The position numbers and the translations under genes were made by a program. Shown piece after piece: positions 25,039 to 33,192 of a stretch of 33,192 nucleotides of DNA (positions are counted from its first letter, which is position 1; the number at the start of each line of letters is the position of its first letter). The stretch comes from an uncultured bacterium (GTDB taxonomy: Bacteria > Verrucomicrobiota > Kiritimatiellia > CAIKKV01). The DNA is taken from positions 1 to 33,192 of the forward strand of contig CALHRZ010000020.1 of NCBI GenBank assembly GCA_938038445.1, in the 5' to 3' direction. The notes under the pieces were generated by a model, which had not been told where the DNA came from, did no database searches, and saw nothing but the letters and a program-made list of their open reading frames with translations.

Positions 25039-27285
25039 TCAGCGAACCAGCAGCCAGTCCATTCGGGCCCCGTCCGGCGCAGGGTTCGAAAACTGGACCG
25101 TGAAACCCCCTGCTTCTTTCCGGACCACCGCTCGTTCCGTCAACCAGTTTTGCTCGAGAAAGACGGCGTACTGATCGCTGACCTCCGGAACTGGGAACAC
25201 GATGTCCAAGCGGTCTTGGCCGGGGGGAACGGCCACGTTCTTTCCCCGCAGATTGCGGGCCGGCGTCTCATCCCCCGACAGCCCCTTGAGCCCGACCGAG
25301 CCTTCCAATCGGGCGCCGCCGCTGAAATGCAAATCACCCGTATCGCGGGAAACGATGAGCGTGGCACGCTTCGGCGCCCGATTGGAAGTGTGTCCATAAC
25401 ACCACTGAATCGGCTGTTCCCGATAAGTTTGGGCGAAAAACAGCGCGGCATCTCGAACGTCGGCTTTGAAATGAATGGCCTTGTCGGCAACCGATTCAAA
25501 GAGAATTCCATTCTCCCATGGGGCCTTCTGTTCCTTGGTGCTCGGAAGATCCTCGAGATTTCCCGGTCCGCCTCGAATGTGAAGCGCAACATGTCGCTGG
25601 ACTCCATAATTGGCCACGTCGAGAACGGGAGCCGGAAAGGCACCGGGGATGCGGTCCCACATCCACATCCGGAATGGAATCGGTTTGAACGGATCAGGGC
25701 CGATGGCCTGCTCGACGGGGTCGCCATTCGCAAAATCTTCGGAGGTTTCACTATCCGGATAAGGTGCCAATCCCAGGACGGGTTCGGTTTTGTACCCGTC
25801 CGAGGGAACCGCACGGGAAACGTCGTTCACGAACACACCGGGGGCGATCGCATAGGAAAGGGGACGCTCGTGGCCATCCCAGGTATAGTTATCCTCCCGG
25901 TAGAGGGTAGGGCTGCCCGCCTCCTTTGCACCCCACCAGTAACGGCGGATCGTGAGGTCTTTCGTTCCGTCGGGATTCCGACTGACCCCCGTGATCTCAT
26001 ACCACCGGAAACGGTCTCCTTCGATCGCTTCCGTCGGCTCCGTCACGGCGAAGAACCGGCCGATCACCCGCTCGTCCCACGGGCAGCCCGGATCGCCGCG
26101 GATCAACCCCCCCATGCGAAGTTCCCGCATGCCGATGCGGGGGTTCACCACGATCCGCGTGGGATAGGTTCGCCCCTTGTAAGGGTATTGTCCCGTGTCG
26201 GTTGTTTCCCAGTAGGATTCCGCCGGGACAATGTAGACTTTTCCGGCCGTGATCCATTTCTCGGGATTAAGGTTGATGAGCGGCCGAGAATTTCCCAGCG
26301 TCTCCACATTCTGGGCGGATTTAAACCGAAGGGTTTTTTCGTCCCAGTTTACACGTTCGACCTGGGCGCGGAAATTGTTGAGAAGACTTTTGACATAGCC
26401 CCCGAAAATCGTTCCGTTTTCATCCCCCGCTGCTGAATGAATGTCGCTCATATACTCGTACCAGCCGAAAAACATGTAGGTGTCCCCACCCGCATACTGG
26501 CGGCGTCGGAGCATGATGTCGTAAGTCTGCTCATCGGTGTTACATGTCTGGTTGAGGTACAAAACGCCCACGTTGTTTTTGTTGTGCACAATCGCGCCGG
26601 CCACGTGGTCGATGTCCGTATCCGCCGTGAAATAACAGCCCTTTTTCTGCGGGTCATAGCCGAGACTCTTCACATATAATCGGGAAACAGCCCCCGCATA
26701 GCCGGGCCCGCCGTGGGCAGTCAGAAACTGGCCGGGGCGCAATCCACGGATGGTGGGAACGTAGAAACGGCAGTCCTGACCCTTCGAAACGGGTTCGACA
26801 ATCCATTCAAGATAGCTATTGGCGCCATGGATGAGGTGATTGTTGATCTTAATGGCATGGTCGGTCGTCCAGTGCGGAAGACTTTCGCTCGAATTCATTC
26901 GCAGGACACGATCCACTTGAAGCCCCGCCAAAGGGGGAGGCTTGATGGTCGTTGTCTTTTCCTCGCTTTCCACAATGGTAAAGCCCGGTCCGATACCCCA
27001 CGCGCGCGCGGGAGCGGGAGGCGGAGGAATTCGATAAGGGGATTGGAAAGTATTCGGCGTTCTGAGCGACCGCGATTCTTCGGGAGAAAGAAAGAGAATG
27101 CCCCCTCTTTGACCCAGAAATTCGACGGCCTGCTGAAAAACCGTTCGCATCCCGGCCGGGGTGTCCGCCGGTCCGAAATCGCGAAGGCGAAACACACTCC
27201 CGGTCGGTCCCGATACACCCTGGGAACGACTGACCACCGGAGTCGCCATCAGAAGGCTTAGGACGAATATTCTTGTGGCTTGCAT
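25039..27285 (-). CDS. Large secreted protein of unknown family, polysaccharide-related
   Basis: A 748-residue exported protein: signal peptide 1-22 (RIFVLSLLMATPVVSRSQG). Residues 33-70 (LRDFGPADTPAGMRTVFQQA, then GGILFLSPEE) resemble the opening turn of right-handed beta-helix proteins such as pectate-lyase-3 and phage tailspike proteins. A long middle region, with MFFGWYEYMSDIHSAAGDEN and NLNPEKWITAGKVYIVP, matches nothing I know. The last 60 residues (SDQYAVFLEQNWLTERAVV, then GGFTVQFSNPAPDGARMDWL) resemble an H-type-lectin-like beta domain. AAAGGAA lies about 9 bases before the ATG. Its position between a beta-rich secreted protein and a lyase suggests binding or degrading polysaccharide, but no catalytic residues can be assigned. 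Confidence 0.6.
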   Translation of the reverse strand: MQATRIFVLSLLMATPVVSRSQGVSGPTGSVFRLRDFGPADTPAGMRTVFQQAVEFLGQRGGILFLSPEESRSLRTPNTFQSPYRIPPPPAPARAWGIGPGFTIVESEEKTTTIKPPPLAGLQVDRVLRMNSSESLPHWTTDHAIKINNHLIHGANSYLEWIVEPVSKGQDCRFYVPTIRGLRPGQFLTAHGGPGYAGAVSRLYVKSLGYDPQKKGCYFTADTDIDHVAGAIVHNKNNVGVLYLNQTCNTDEQTYDIMLRRRQYAGGDTYMFFGWYEYMSDIHSAAGDENGTIFGGYVKSLLNNFRAQVERVNWDEKTLRFKSAQNVETLGNSRPLINLNPEKWITAGKVYIVPAESYWETTDTGQYPYKGRTYPTRIVVNPRIGMRELRMGGLIRGDPGCPWDERVIGRFFAVTEPTEAIEGDRFRWYEITGVSRNPDGTKDLTIRRYWWGAKEAGSPTLYREDNYTWDGHERPLSYAIAPGVFVNDVSRAVPSDGYKTEPVLGLAPYPDSETSEDFANGDPVEQAIGPDPFKPIPFRMWMWDRIPGAFPAPVLDVANYGVQRHVALHIRGGPGNLEDLPSTKEQKAPWENGILFESVADKAIHFKADVRDAALFFAQTYREQPIQWCYGHTSNRAPKRATLIVSRDTGDLHFSGGARLEGSVGLKGLSGDETPARNLRGKNVAVPPGQDRLDIVFPVPEVSDQYAVFLEQNWLTERAVVRKEAGGFTVQFSNPAPDGARMDWLLVR

Positions 27286-27356
27286 TCGGATGATTCCTTT
27301 CGATCGAGGGTTTCGTTAGGGCGCGGGCAAGGGATCCGGCCGCTTCTGAGAATTCT

Positions 27357-28640
27357 TTAACGGATCATGAGAACGGTTCCGACCGGCTTTTTGAGCAGGA
27401 TGACTTGCCCCCCACCGGACGTGTTAAAGAAAACGTTCAAAGAAGCGGTTTTGAGATAAACATTATGGTTGTTGAGCACCACCGTCGCACCGGTCCCTAG
27501 ACCCTCCAGTGTGGTAGCATACACGGCATTCGTCCCCGATCCGATGTTGGCGTTTCCCACCAGAGTAATGGAGGCTCCTTCTGCAAGCTGAATGCGATCC
27601 AATGCAAAATTGTCTTCCCAGTCTTCCGCTGTGACTCCATCGCCTCCCCGGTCCTGGCTTCCCGTGTGGATACTGGCCGTCCCACCGGTAGGACACAAAA
27701 CAAGAACCGTATTATTCGTTAGACAAAATAAGTTCGCGTTCGTGGAATAGTTGTAATAGACCGTTCCGGAGCCCCCCAGCGTTATCGTGAAATCCCGGCA
27801 GGAGAGGTAATGCCCCTGGCGGGTGGCGGTTCCGATCGTGATGGCATTCGCGTCCACCCGGCCGCCGGCATTGGTGTTGATTAAAGCGGAAAAGAAGTTG
27901 GTTGATCCCGTTCCCGTGATTTCGATCGCATTCGCGTAAATGTTATGCCCCCGCAAATCGAAATAAACATGCCCGCCATCGTGACAGACAAGTTGCCATT
28001 TCGGACGGCCATCGGCAAATACCGGTGTTCCATGGAAGGGAATCGTGCCGGCTCTCTGCCAGGTCGCGGTCAACGTCATGTTGCTGCTGTTGACGAAACT
28101 CCAGTTGGTATAATAGCGGGAACCATTGTCTCCATTCGCGATCCGAAACGTCGTGATGGCGAGCGTTCCGCTCCGCTGATAGATAAAGCCATGTTCGTCA
28201 AAGCGGGTGCTATCCGCATTCAGATTTCCATATGTTTCAAGGAAAGCCCCCGTATTGCCGAAACTGATGTTTTTGACTCGCGCGCCGCCCGGCCCCACGA
28301 TGAAGGCTCCAGAAGGGGTGTAACCGGATCCCGCCTTGGGTTGAATGGTTCCAAAATTAAGAGTGACCAGCCCTGAACCGCTTGTGATGATCCGGTTGAT
28401 TATAAACAACGCGGTCCCTCCATTCGTGAAGGTGACATCGGAATCAGTGGCAATCGTGGCTTGATAGGTATTGCCGGTCGGAATGATTCCCCCTTCCCAA
28501 TTGGCGGGATAGAACCAGTCTTTTATCCCGCCGCCGCCAATATAATTGATATTGGTAGCAGCACAAAACCCCGAAAACGGATGAAGGGAATTTATGGTGG
28601 CGGCAAGAGCAAAAATTGCACACAACTCCTGTTTGTTCAT
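27357..28640 (-). CDS. Secreted beta-helix-like protein
   Basis: A 427-residue exported protein: signal peptide 1-28 ending FSGFCA, then an opening with KDWFYPANWEGGIIPTG, a motif common at the start of secreted autotransporter-like or beta-helix proteins of PVC bacteria. The rest is rich in G, N, T and S with many short alternating strands (for example ITLGGSGTVYYNYSTNANLF), consistent with a beta-solenoid. No catalytic motif or C-terminal sorting signal is seen. Perfect AAGGAGG precedes the ATG. Codon usage is less GC-biased than its neighbours, a possible sign of transfer. It could be an adhesin or a polysaccharide-binding surface protein. Confidence 0.6.
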   Translation of the reverse strand: MNKQELCAIFALAATINSLHPFSGFCAATNINYIGGGGIKDWFYPANWEGGIIPTGNTYQATIATDSDVTFTNGGTALFIINRIITSGSGLVTLNFGTIQPKAGSGYTPSGAFIVGPGGARVKNISFGNTGAFLETYGNLNADSTRFDEHGFIYQRSGTLAITTFRIANGDNGSRYYTNWSFVNSSNMTLTATWQRAGTIPFHGTPVFADGRPKWQLVCHDGGHVYFDLRGHNIYANAIEITGTGSTNFFSALINTNAGGRVDANAITIGTATRQGHYLSCRDFTITLGGSGTVYYNYSTNANLFCLTNNTVLVLCPTGGTASIHTGSQDRGGDGVTAEDWEDNFALDRIQLAEGASITLVGNANIGSGTNAVYATTLEGLGTGATVVLNNHNVYLKTASLNVFFNTSGGGQVILLKKPVGTVLMIR

Positions 28641-28670
28641 TGTGTTTCCTCCTTGCGGATCGTTTTGCTC

Positions 28671-29846
28671 CTACTGTTGTCGGTCTGACCAAAAGACCGA
28701 CTCGTTCGACAAGCGGGACGTTCCGCAGGACTGGCGGAGAACAAGACGGGGCTTCACCAGAATGCGGCCGGAAAGGGGCGCTTTTGTCCGGGCCGCTTTC
28801 AACAGGCGATCGAGGGCAAGTCGCGTGATTTCCTCTTCTCCAATGGAAACCGAGGTGAGAGGGACGCGCGTCATCTCCGCCCAGGGGGTATTCCAGTACC
28901 CGATGACCGCCAAATCTTCCGGAACGTTCAAACCCGCCTCGGCCGCGAGATCAATAGCCCGTTTCGCTCGGTTGTCGCCGAAGGCGAACAGCGCATCGGG
29001 CCTTTCGGGGGAACGAAAAAGGGCCAGCAATCGTTCCGTATCGTCCCCCTCGCGGAATTCATTTCGAACAAAAAAATAGGCGGGTTCCAGGCCGGCCTCT
29101 TTCATGGTCTGCGCATACCCCCGACAAATGGAGCCATACAAACCCGCCGCCTCATGGGGTGCATGACGATAGGCCCAATCGTTGTAATGGATCAGGAAAA
29201 GAATGCGCCGCCGGCCGTTTTGCAGGAGATGACGGGTCCCCAGCGCGGTTCCAAAGGTGAAATCCGAGACGATGCAGAGTGCCGGAACCGGCGGCGCATC
29301 GGGAGCAAAGTTGAGGATGACCGTCGGCGGAAGAAGCTCGACTCGGGCACATCCGGCGAGCCAGGAAAGCAGACTATCCTCGCCCACCAACCCCGAAATA
29401 CTCTCGGCGATAAGACGATGGAGAATCTCGCGCTCTGCGCCGGGAGTCCGGTTCAGGTCTTCCACGTCAAACACGATCGGCAGGGCACCCGCTCTCTGAA
29501 ACCCTCGGACCAGCATGCGAGTCTCCGCCTCGAACACATGGGAATGGGCACGGAGAAACAGAGCAAACCGTTCCGTTGCAACCGTCGGCCGAGGGCGGTA
29601 AACTACAAAGGTCCCTTTTCCCTGCCGCCGGGCGACTAAACCTTCCTGAATCAGGGAACGGATCGCTTCCCTCACCGTATTGCGGCTGACTCCGTAACGC
29701 AAAGATAATTCTTGCTCGGAAGGCAATCGGCACCCCTCCGGAAATACCCCCTCTTGAATAAGCGCCTTCACAAGAGTCAGCACCTGCTCAGCTTTGGATG
29801 GCGCTATTGCTTTTTTTTCCATAAAGCCCAAATTCATAAGATCCAT
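28671..29846 (-). CDS. GntR-type regulator with LacI-like sugar-binding domain
   Basis: About 391 residues. The N-terminal winged helix is a textbook GntR domain: EGCRLPSEQELSLRYGVSRN then TVREAIRSLIQEGLVARR and QGKGTFVV. Residues about 95-385 form a periplasmic-binding-protein/LacI-type domain (FGTALGTRHLLQNGRRRILF, FAFGDNRAKRAIDLA, AEAGLNVPEDLAVIGY), so it likely senses a sugar, as does AraR of Bacillus. Start uncertain: ATGs at 29867, 29846 and 29822; 29846 is taken because a 13-bp box lies directly upstream, but no start has a strong Shine-Dalgarno. It heads a minus-strand run, 30 bp before the beta-helix gene, and diverges from the glycosidase gene at 29960. Confidence 0.85.
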   Translation of the reverse strand: MDLMNLGFMEKKAIAPSKAEQVLTLVKALIQEGVFPEGCRLPSEQELSLRYGVSRNTVREAIRSLIQEGLVARRQGKGTFVVYRPRPTVATERFALFLRAHSHVFEAETRMLVRGFQRAGALPIVFDVEDLNRTPGAEREILHRLIAESISGLVGEDSLLSWLAGCARVELLPPTVILNFAPDAPPVPALCIVSDFTFGTALGTRHLLQNGRRRILFLIHYNDWAYRHAPHEAAGLYGSICRGYAQTMKEAGLEPAYFFVRNEFREGDDTERLLALFRSPERPDALFAFGDNRAKRAIDLAAEAGLNVPEDLAVIGYWNTPWAEMTRVPLTSVSIGEEEITRLALDRLLKAARTKAPLSGRILVKPRLVLRQSCGTSRLSNESVFWSDRQQ

Positions 29847-29859
29847 GATGTAGAATAAC
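29847..29859 (-). promoter_or_regulatory. Regulator box, copy 1 (likely GntR operator)
   Basis: Minus strand GTTATTCTACATC, immediately 5' of the ATG at 29846. It matches copy 2 (29922-29934, plus strand) at 12 of 13 bases in inverted orientation, each box preceding one of the two divergent genes. Confidence 0.5.
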
Positions 29860-29921
29860 CTTATCATATTTTTCTGCTTGATGCAATATTTTCATTGTTT
29901 TTAGAAGCATTCTGTTTGTAA

Positions 29922-29934
29922 GTTATCCTACATC
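29922..29934 (+). promoter_or_regulatory. Regulator box, copy 2 (likely GntR operator)
   Basis: Plus strand GTTATCCTACATC, 25 bp upstream of the glycosidase ATG at 29960. With its left flank it reads GTAAGTTATCCTAC, itself an imperfect palindrome (5 of 7 pairs), as expected for a dimeric GntR-family protein. Confidence 0.5.
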
Positions 29935-29959
29935 TTCAAGATAATTCGATTGCGCGGAC

Positions 29960-32122
29960 ATGAAAACAAAAAGAGATATGGTAAAAGTCGAGAATCGAAA
30001 AAAAGTAATTCGTTTTGAGTGGTCTAACGGATTTTCAGTCGAATTCAGCCTTCAGGATTCCTGGATCGAGGGAATTCGCAAGGTACAGTGCGGCAAAATC
30101 AACCTCCGTAATCCCACACGGATCTGGAAACCCTTCTTTTTTACCCCGGAAGGAATTCATTATACACAGTTCCAACTGCGCCGAATTCAAACCCAAACCG
30201 ATGGGGAGGTGCGGGTGGTAGCCGATGCGCTGGGCACGCCCATCGGGATAAAAGAGGAACAGGACGAGTATCTGGGCGACTTGATCCATTGTTCTCTTCC
30301 CCAAAAGCCGGTGGCGGATCGCTTTGAATGGATTCTCGCTCCCTCTTCGCGGACGGTTGACGGACGCCTCCTGACGGGTTTTTCGATCCGCTACCGTTTT
30401 CAAAGCGCGGCGCAACGGGCCCTCTATCGGCTCTTCGATCATGCCACATGGGAAATCGGCGGTCACGTGGAAGGCAATACTCTTCTCTTTCAAGGGCAGG
30501 TCAATCCCCCCGTCACTCCGCTGAAACGGAGCCTGTTCTTTACCACGGCTTGTAACTACTACGGCGCAGAGATGGCAGCTTGTGTGCCCAAACCAAAACG
30601 GGTCTCGTTTCAACGCCTCCCCCGAATCGGAACCCTCCAGTCCTTCGACTGTCTCGTACATCCGCGGGGCGCGCTGATCGGCCTTTTCGAACCGCTCGAT
30701 GAGATCTTTTCTCTTCTTCAAAAAGAGGAAGGAGAAGACTGGCTGCATGTGGTGGATGAACATCGTCGGCCCCTTTCCTCCGCGTTCGAGACCTATCCAA
30801 AGCATATTCTCTTCTGGCCCGCCCCGATCAATTGGGCCCGCGAGAACCAGCGGAACCTTTGGGCTGACCTTTATGACCACGTCCACGCTCGCGTCAGACG
30901 GCGATATCGAGTTCGCCGTTCTCCGCTTCTCCCCCGTATTTGGATTCCCCAAGTGTCAACGGACTACTTCCGTTTGGACGGAAAGGATTACCCTCGTGAA
31001 GATCTTTTCCGCGCTTTTGCCGATCACCGGATGAAAACATGGGCCGAGATGGGGGCACGCGAAATTTGCATCCATTCCATTTGGCGCAGCGACTATACGG
31101 AAGACCGATTTGCGACGAAAGACCAAACCGGCCTTCACGGTGGACTGATCGTCGGCAGTATCTGTTGCGTCCGGATCCACGAGGTGGCTCCCCTTTGGGG
31201 GGGAACGGAAGGACTGGCCTATTTTGTCGAAAAAGCGCATGCGGAAAAAATTCAGGTCCAACTCTGGTTTGCCACCCACCTCTCCGCACGCGCGCCGATC
31301 CTTAAAGAACGGCCCGATTTTATGCTGATCGCCCGACAAGGGCTCCCCAACGGCGGAGGTTTCGGCCATCAAACTCTCGTCACACTCGATCTGAACAACC
31401 GGAACTGCTTCGAATGGCTCTACGACCGCCTGGTCGCAGTTCACCGCGCCACCGATTTTGACGGACTGTTCCATGATTCCTATGGCAACATGACATTCCT
31501 GCCGACTCACTTCGGCGACCCTCTCCGGCGAGGTCAACAGAATGCCTATGCCCGCCTGGTCCGCGCGCTTCAGCAGGCAGGAATCCGAACGTTCACAGTG
31601 GAAGGGATCGGCCCCCTCGGCGTCGGCCACTTCGGCATGCAACTCCTGCTCCCCCCCGAAAAAAGAACTCGCCATTACCAGAACGCGCTCGACTGGTGGT
31701 TCGGACAGGAAGACATGATGTACGGGCTCAATATGGGGATCGGCTGTTCCCCATGGGCCGACCGACAGCCCACGGCCCGTGAATTCGCGTTTCGTTGCCT
31801 TGCCGGCGGGGGCCGCTTTAACTTCACCGCTTGGCGTCCCGAGGACCACACGGAACTGTGGGAAGGATGGGTGCGCGAGCTCAACCGAATTCATTGCCGC
31901 CTTGCGCCTCTGGAGGGGAAACGTCGCCTTCTGCCAGCGGATCAGGGCGTTCTCTGGAAAACACCCAAAGGCCGTATTCTATTCGCGTTCCGTCCTTTTT
32001 CTTTAAGGATTTCCGGAAACGAACGGCTGTTTCGCATCGAGCCGGAAGGAGAACAGGAAATTCCAATGGAACAGGAGGAATGGATGGTCGAACCGTGGTC
32101 GGTTTACCGCCTGCTTCCTTGA
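29960..32122 (+). CDS. Putative TIM-barrel glycoside hydrolase (alpha-galactosidase-like)
   Basis: A 720-residue cytoplasmic protein. Residues 1-320 are a beta-rich N-terminal domain. From about 335 on it reads as a (beta/alpha)8 barrel: MGAREICIHSIWRSDYTED, then KIQVQLWFATHLSARAPILK, then ATDFDGLFHDSYGN with D506 as a possible nucleophile and FTVEGIGPLGVG with E548 as a possible acid/base. The layout resembles clan GH-D alpha-galactosidase-like proteins, but family and specificity are unproven. A small beta domain ends the protein (PWSVYRLLP). ATG 29960 is taken as start; ATG 29978 has the better AAAGAG upstream. It is transcribed away from the regulator gene and probably controlled by it. 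Confidence 0.55.
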   Translation: MKTKRDMVKVENRKKVIRFEWSNGFSVEFSLQDSWIEGIRKVQCGKINLRNPTRIWKPFFFTPEGIHYTQFQLRRIQTQTDGEVRVVADALGTPIGIKEEQDEYLGDLIHCSLPQKPVADRFEWILAPSSRTVDGRLLTGFSIRYRFQSAAQRALYRLFDHATWEIGGHVEGNTLLFQGQVNPPVTPLKRSLFFTTACNYYGAEMAACVPKPKRVSFQRLPRIGTLQSFDCLVHPRGALIGLFEPLDEIFSLLQKEEGEDWLHVVDEHRRPLSSAFETYPKHILFWPAPINWARENQRNLWADLYDHVHARVRRRYRVRRSPLLPRIWIPQVSTDYFRLDGKDYPREDLFRAFADHRMKTWAEMGAREICIHSIWRSDYTEDRFATKDQTGLHGGLIVGSICCVRIHEVAPLWGGTEGLAYFVEKAHAEKIQVQLWFATHLSARAPILKERPDFMLIARQGLPNGGGFGHQTLVTLDLNNRNCFEWLYDRLVAVHRATDFDGLFHDSYGNMTFLPTHFGDPLRRGQQNAYARLVRALQQAGIRTFTVEGIGPLGVGHFGMQLLLPPEKRTRHYQNALDWWFGQEDMMYGLNMGIGCSPWADRQPTAREFAFRCLAGGGRFNFTAWRPEDHTELWEGWVRELNRIHCRLAPLEGKRRLLPADQGVLWKTPKGRILFAFRPFSLRISGNERLFRIEPEGEQEIPMEQEEWMVEPWSVYRLLP

Positions 32123-32129
32123 ATGGCAT

Positions 32130-32954
32130 TCAGACCGTCGGCATTGTCCCTGAAAAATGGACCACGCGTTGCGGAAAGGGAATCGTAATCCCCTCCTGGT
32201 CAAAGCGTTCCTTGATCCTTTGGTTCAACGCAAAGAAAACAGGCCAATAGTCTGCTGTGCTGACCCACGGGCGAACGGCGAACGTCACGCCATTTTCTCC
32301 CAACTCCAGCACGCCGATCACGGGAGCGGGATCTTTTAGCAGCCGCGGTTCCTCAGCCAGCACGGATTCCAGAACCCGTCGCACCTTCTGCAGATCATCG
32401 GAATAACTGACCTGTACTTTCAGATCGAGGCGGCGGGTGGGTTTTGCCGTGTAATTGACGATGCTGTCGGCCATGATTTTGGAGTTCGGTACGAGCACCT
32501 TCCGATTATCGGGCGTTCGGAGTTCCGCAGTGAGGATTCCGATTTCTTCCACTATGCCCAACACGCCGGCCGCTTCGATCGCGTCGCCTACGCGGAAGGG
32601 TTTGAAAATCACGATCAGGACCCCTGCGGCAAAGTTGGAAAGCGACCCTTGAAGCGAGAGCCCCACCGCCAAACCTGCAGCCCCGAGAAGAGCGACCAGC
32701 GACGTGGTTTGTATGCCGACCTGGGCGAGCGCCGCGATCAAGATCAACACCATCAGAACAGACTGTAAAAGATTGGAGAAGAAGGAGACGAGAGTTTCGT
32801 CCACCTTTTTCCGCCGGAGAAATCCGCGAAAGAGATTGATTCCGCCGCGCACGGCCCATCGGCCCAGATAGAGGATCAACACAGCGGAAACCAGACGGAA
32901 CAAGTAGGCCAGTGTCAGTTCCGGCATTTGCTTGAGAAGAGAATCCAGATTCAT
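32130..32954 (-). CDS. mscS: Small-conductance mechanosensitive channel (MscS family)
   Basis: A 274-residue inner-membrane channel that opens under membrane tension to release solutes during osmotic downshock. Three helices (about 16-36, 60-80 and 84-118); the third carries the glycine/alanine-rich pore pattern LGAAGLAVGLSLQGSLSNFA, followed by KPFRVGDAIE. The beta domain shows GVLGIVEEIGILTAELRTPD and KVLVPNSKIM. Length is close to that of E. coli MscS (286). AAGGAA lies 10 bases before the ATG. It converges with the glycosidase gene, with 7 bp between stops. Confidence 0.94.
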   Translation of the reverse strand: MNLDSLLKQMPELTLAYLFRLVSAVLILYLGRWAVRGGINLFRGFLRRKKVDETLVSFFSNLLQSVLMVLILIAALAQVGIQTTSLVALLGAAGLAVGLSLQGSLSNFAAGVLIVIFKPFRVGDAIEAAGVLGIVEEIGILTAELRTPDNRKVLVPNSKIMADSIVNYTAKPTRRLDLKVQVSYSDDLQKVRRVLESVLAEEPRLLKDPAPVIGVLELGENGVTFAVRPWVSTADYWPVFFALNQRIKERFDQEGITIPFPQRVVHFSGTMPTV

Positions 32955-33009
32955 CGTTTTCGATTTCCTTGCCTCTCGGCTGTTGCTGCCCTTTTCCCAC
33001 GCGAAATTC

Positions 33010-33039
33010 TGGACGAGCCCCCCCTCTCCATGCTATTTT
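33010..33039 (+). promoter_or_regulatory. Candidate promoter of tRNA-Ser
   Basis: TGGACG (33010-33015), 18-bp spacer, then TATTTT (33034-33039) preceded by TGC, an extended -10. Transcription would begin about 25 bp before the tRNA. It is one of few AT-containing stretches in the gap. Confidence 0.35.
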
Positions 33040-33070
33040 TACCCCACATTTCTGTGACAATCAACCCTTC

Positions 33071-33164
<94 letters not shown>

Positions 33165-33192
33165 CCTTTTTGACAAACCCCCCTCTGCTAGG

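Noticed and set aside
24856..26436. 526-residue plus-strand frame
   Set aside because: It lies antisense to the heparinase-like gene and the 748-aa gene, both of which have better composition, Shine-Dalgarno sites or family signatures.

Overview
The window is bacterial chromosomal DNA, GC-rich and gene-dense, from a diderm (Gram-negative) organism: it encodes apolipoprotein N-acyltransferase, MurJ, an MscS channel and an IspD of the MEP pathway. Several traits fit the Verrucomicrobiota / Kiritimatiellota / Lentisphaerota part of the PVC superphylum: a long SecA with an insertion and a C-terminal SEC-C motif, a GntR regulator fused to a sugar-binding domain, and a cluster of odd secreted polysaccharide-related proteins. 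This placement is inference from gene content only.

Layout. 1-370 is the 3' part of an IS256-family transposase gene, cut off from its 5' part. 715-3650 holds murJ facing a lemA/TPM-domain pair. 3651-4636 is a gene-poor stretch with a perfect 28-bp palindrome. 4637-8461 (+) carries rmuC, then ispD, a metallophosphoesterase and a radical SAM protein. A Ser/Thr protein kinase gene (8458-9621, -) diverges from secA across 76 bp that contain a 35-bp near-palindrome. 9698-17944 (+) is a tightly packed housekeeping run: secA, lnt, prfB (with the programmed +1 frameshift), yicC, gmk, a stand-alone coaC and a LapA-like membrane protein. Several junctions are ATGA overlaps, so translation is probably coupled. 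A probable C45-type Ntn-hydrolase (18006-19283) and a crcB/DUF190 pair follow.

From 20238 to 32122 lies a carbohydrate-degradation cluster. A GH5-like glycosidase with a small coupled partner is on the + strand. A five-gene minus-strand run (GntR-type regulator, secreted beta-rich protein, a 748-residue secreted protein of unknown family, heparinase II/III-like lyase, small secreted protein) diverges from a second TIM-barrel glycosidase. The divergent region carries an inverted pair of 13-bp boxes that are good candidates for the regulator's operator. The enzymes that look catalytic lack signal peptides, while the two proteins of unknown function have them. This suggests capture or surface handling outside the cell or in the periplasm and depolymerisation inside, but the substrate cannot be named from sequence.

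The window closes with an mscS-family gene and a tRNA-Ser(GGA).

The most interesting items are the regulator/secreted-protein/lyase locus with its unrecognised 748-aa family, the two palindromes, a stand-alone CoaC with no CoaB domain and no rpoZ beside gmk, and an in-frame stop inside a long open frame at 22385-23062.
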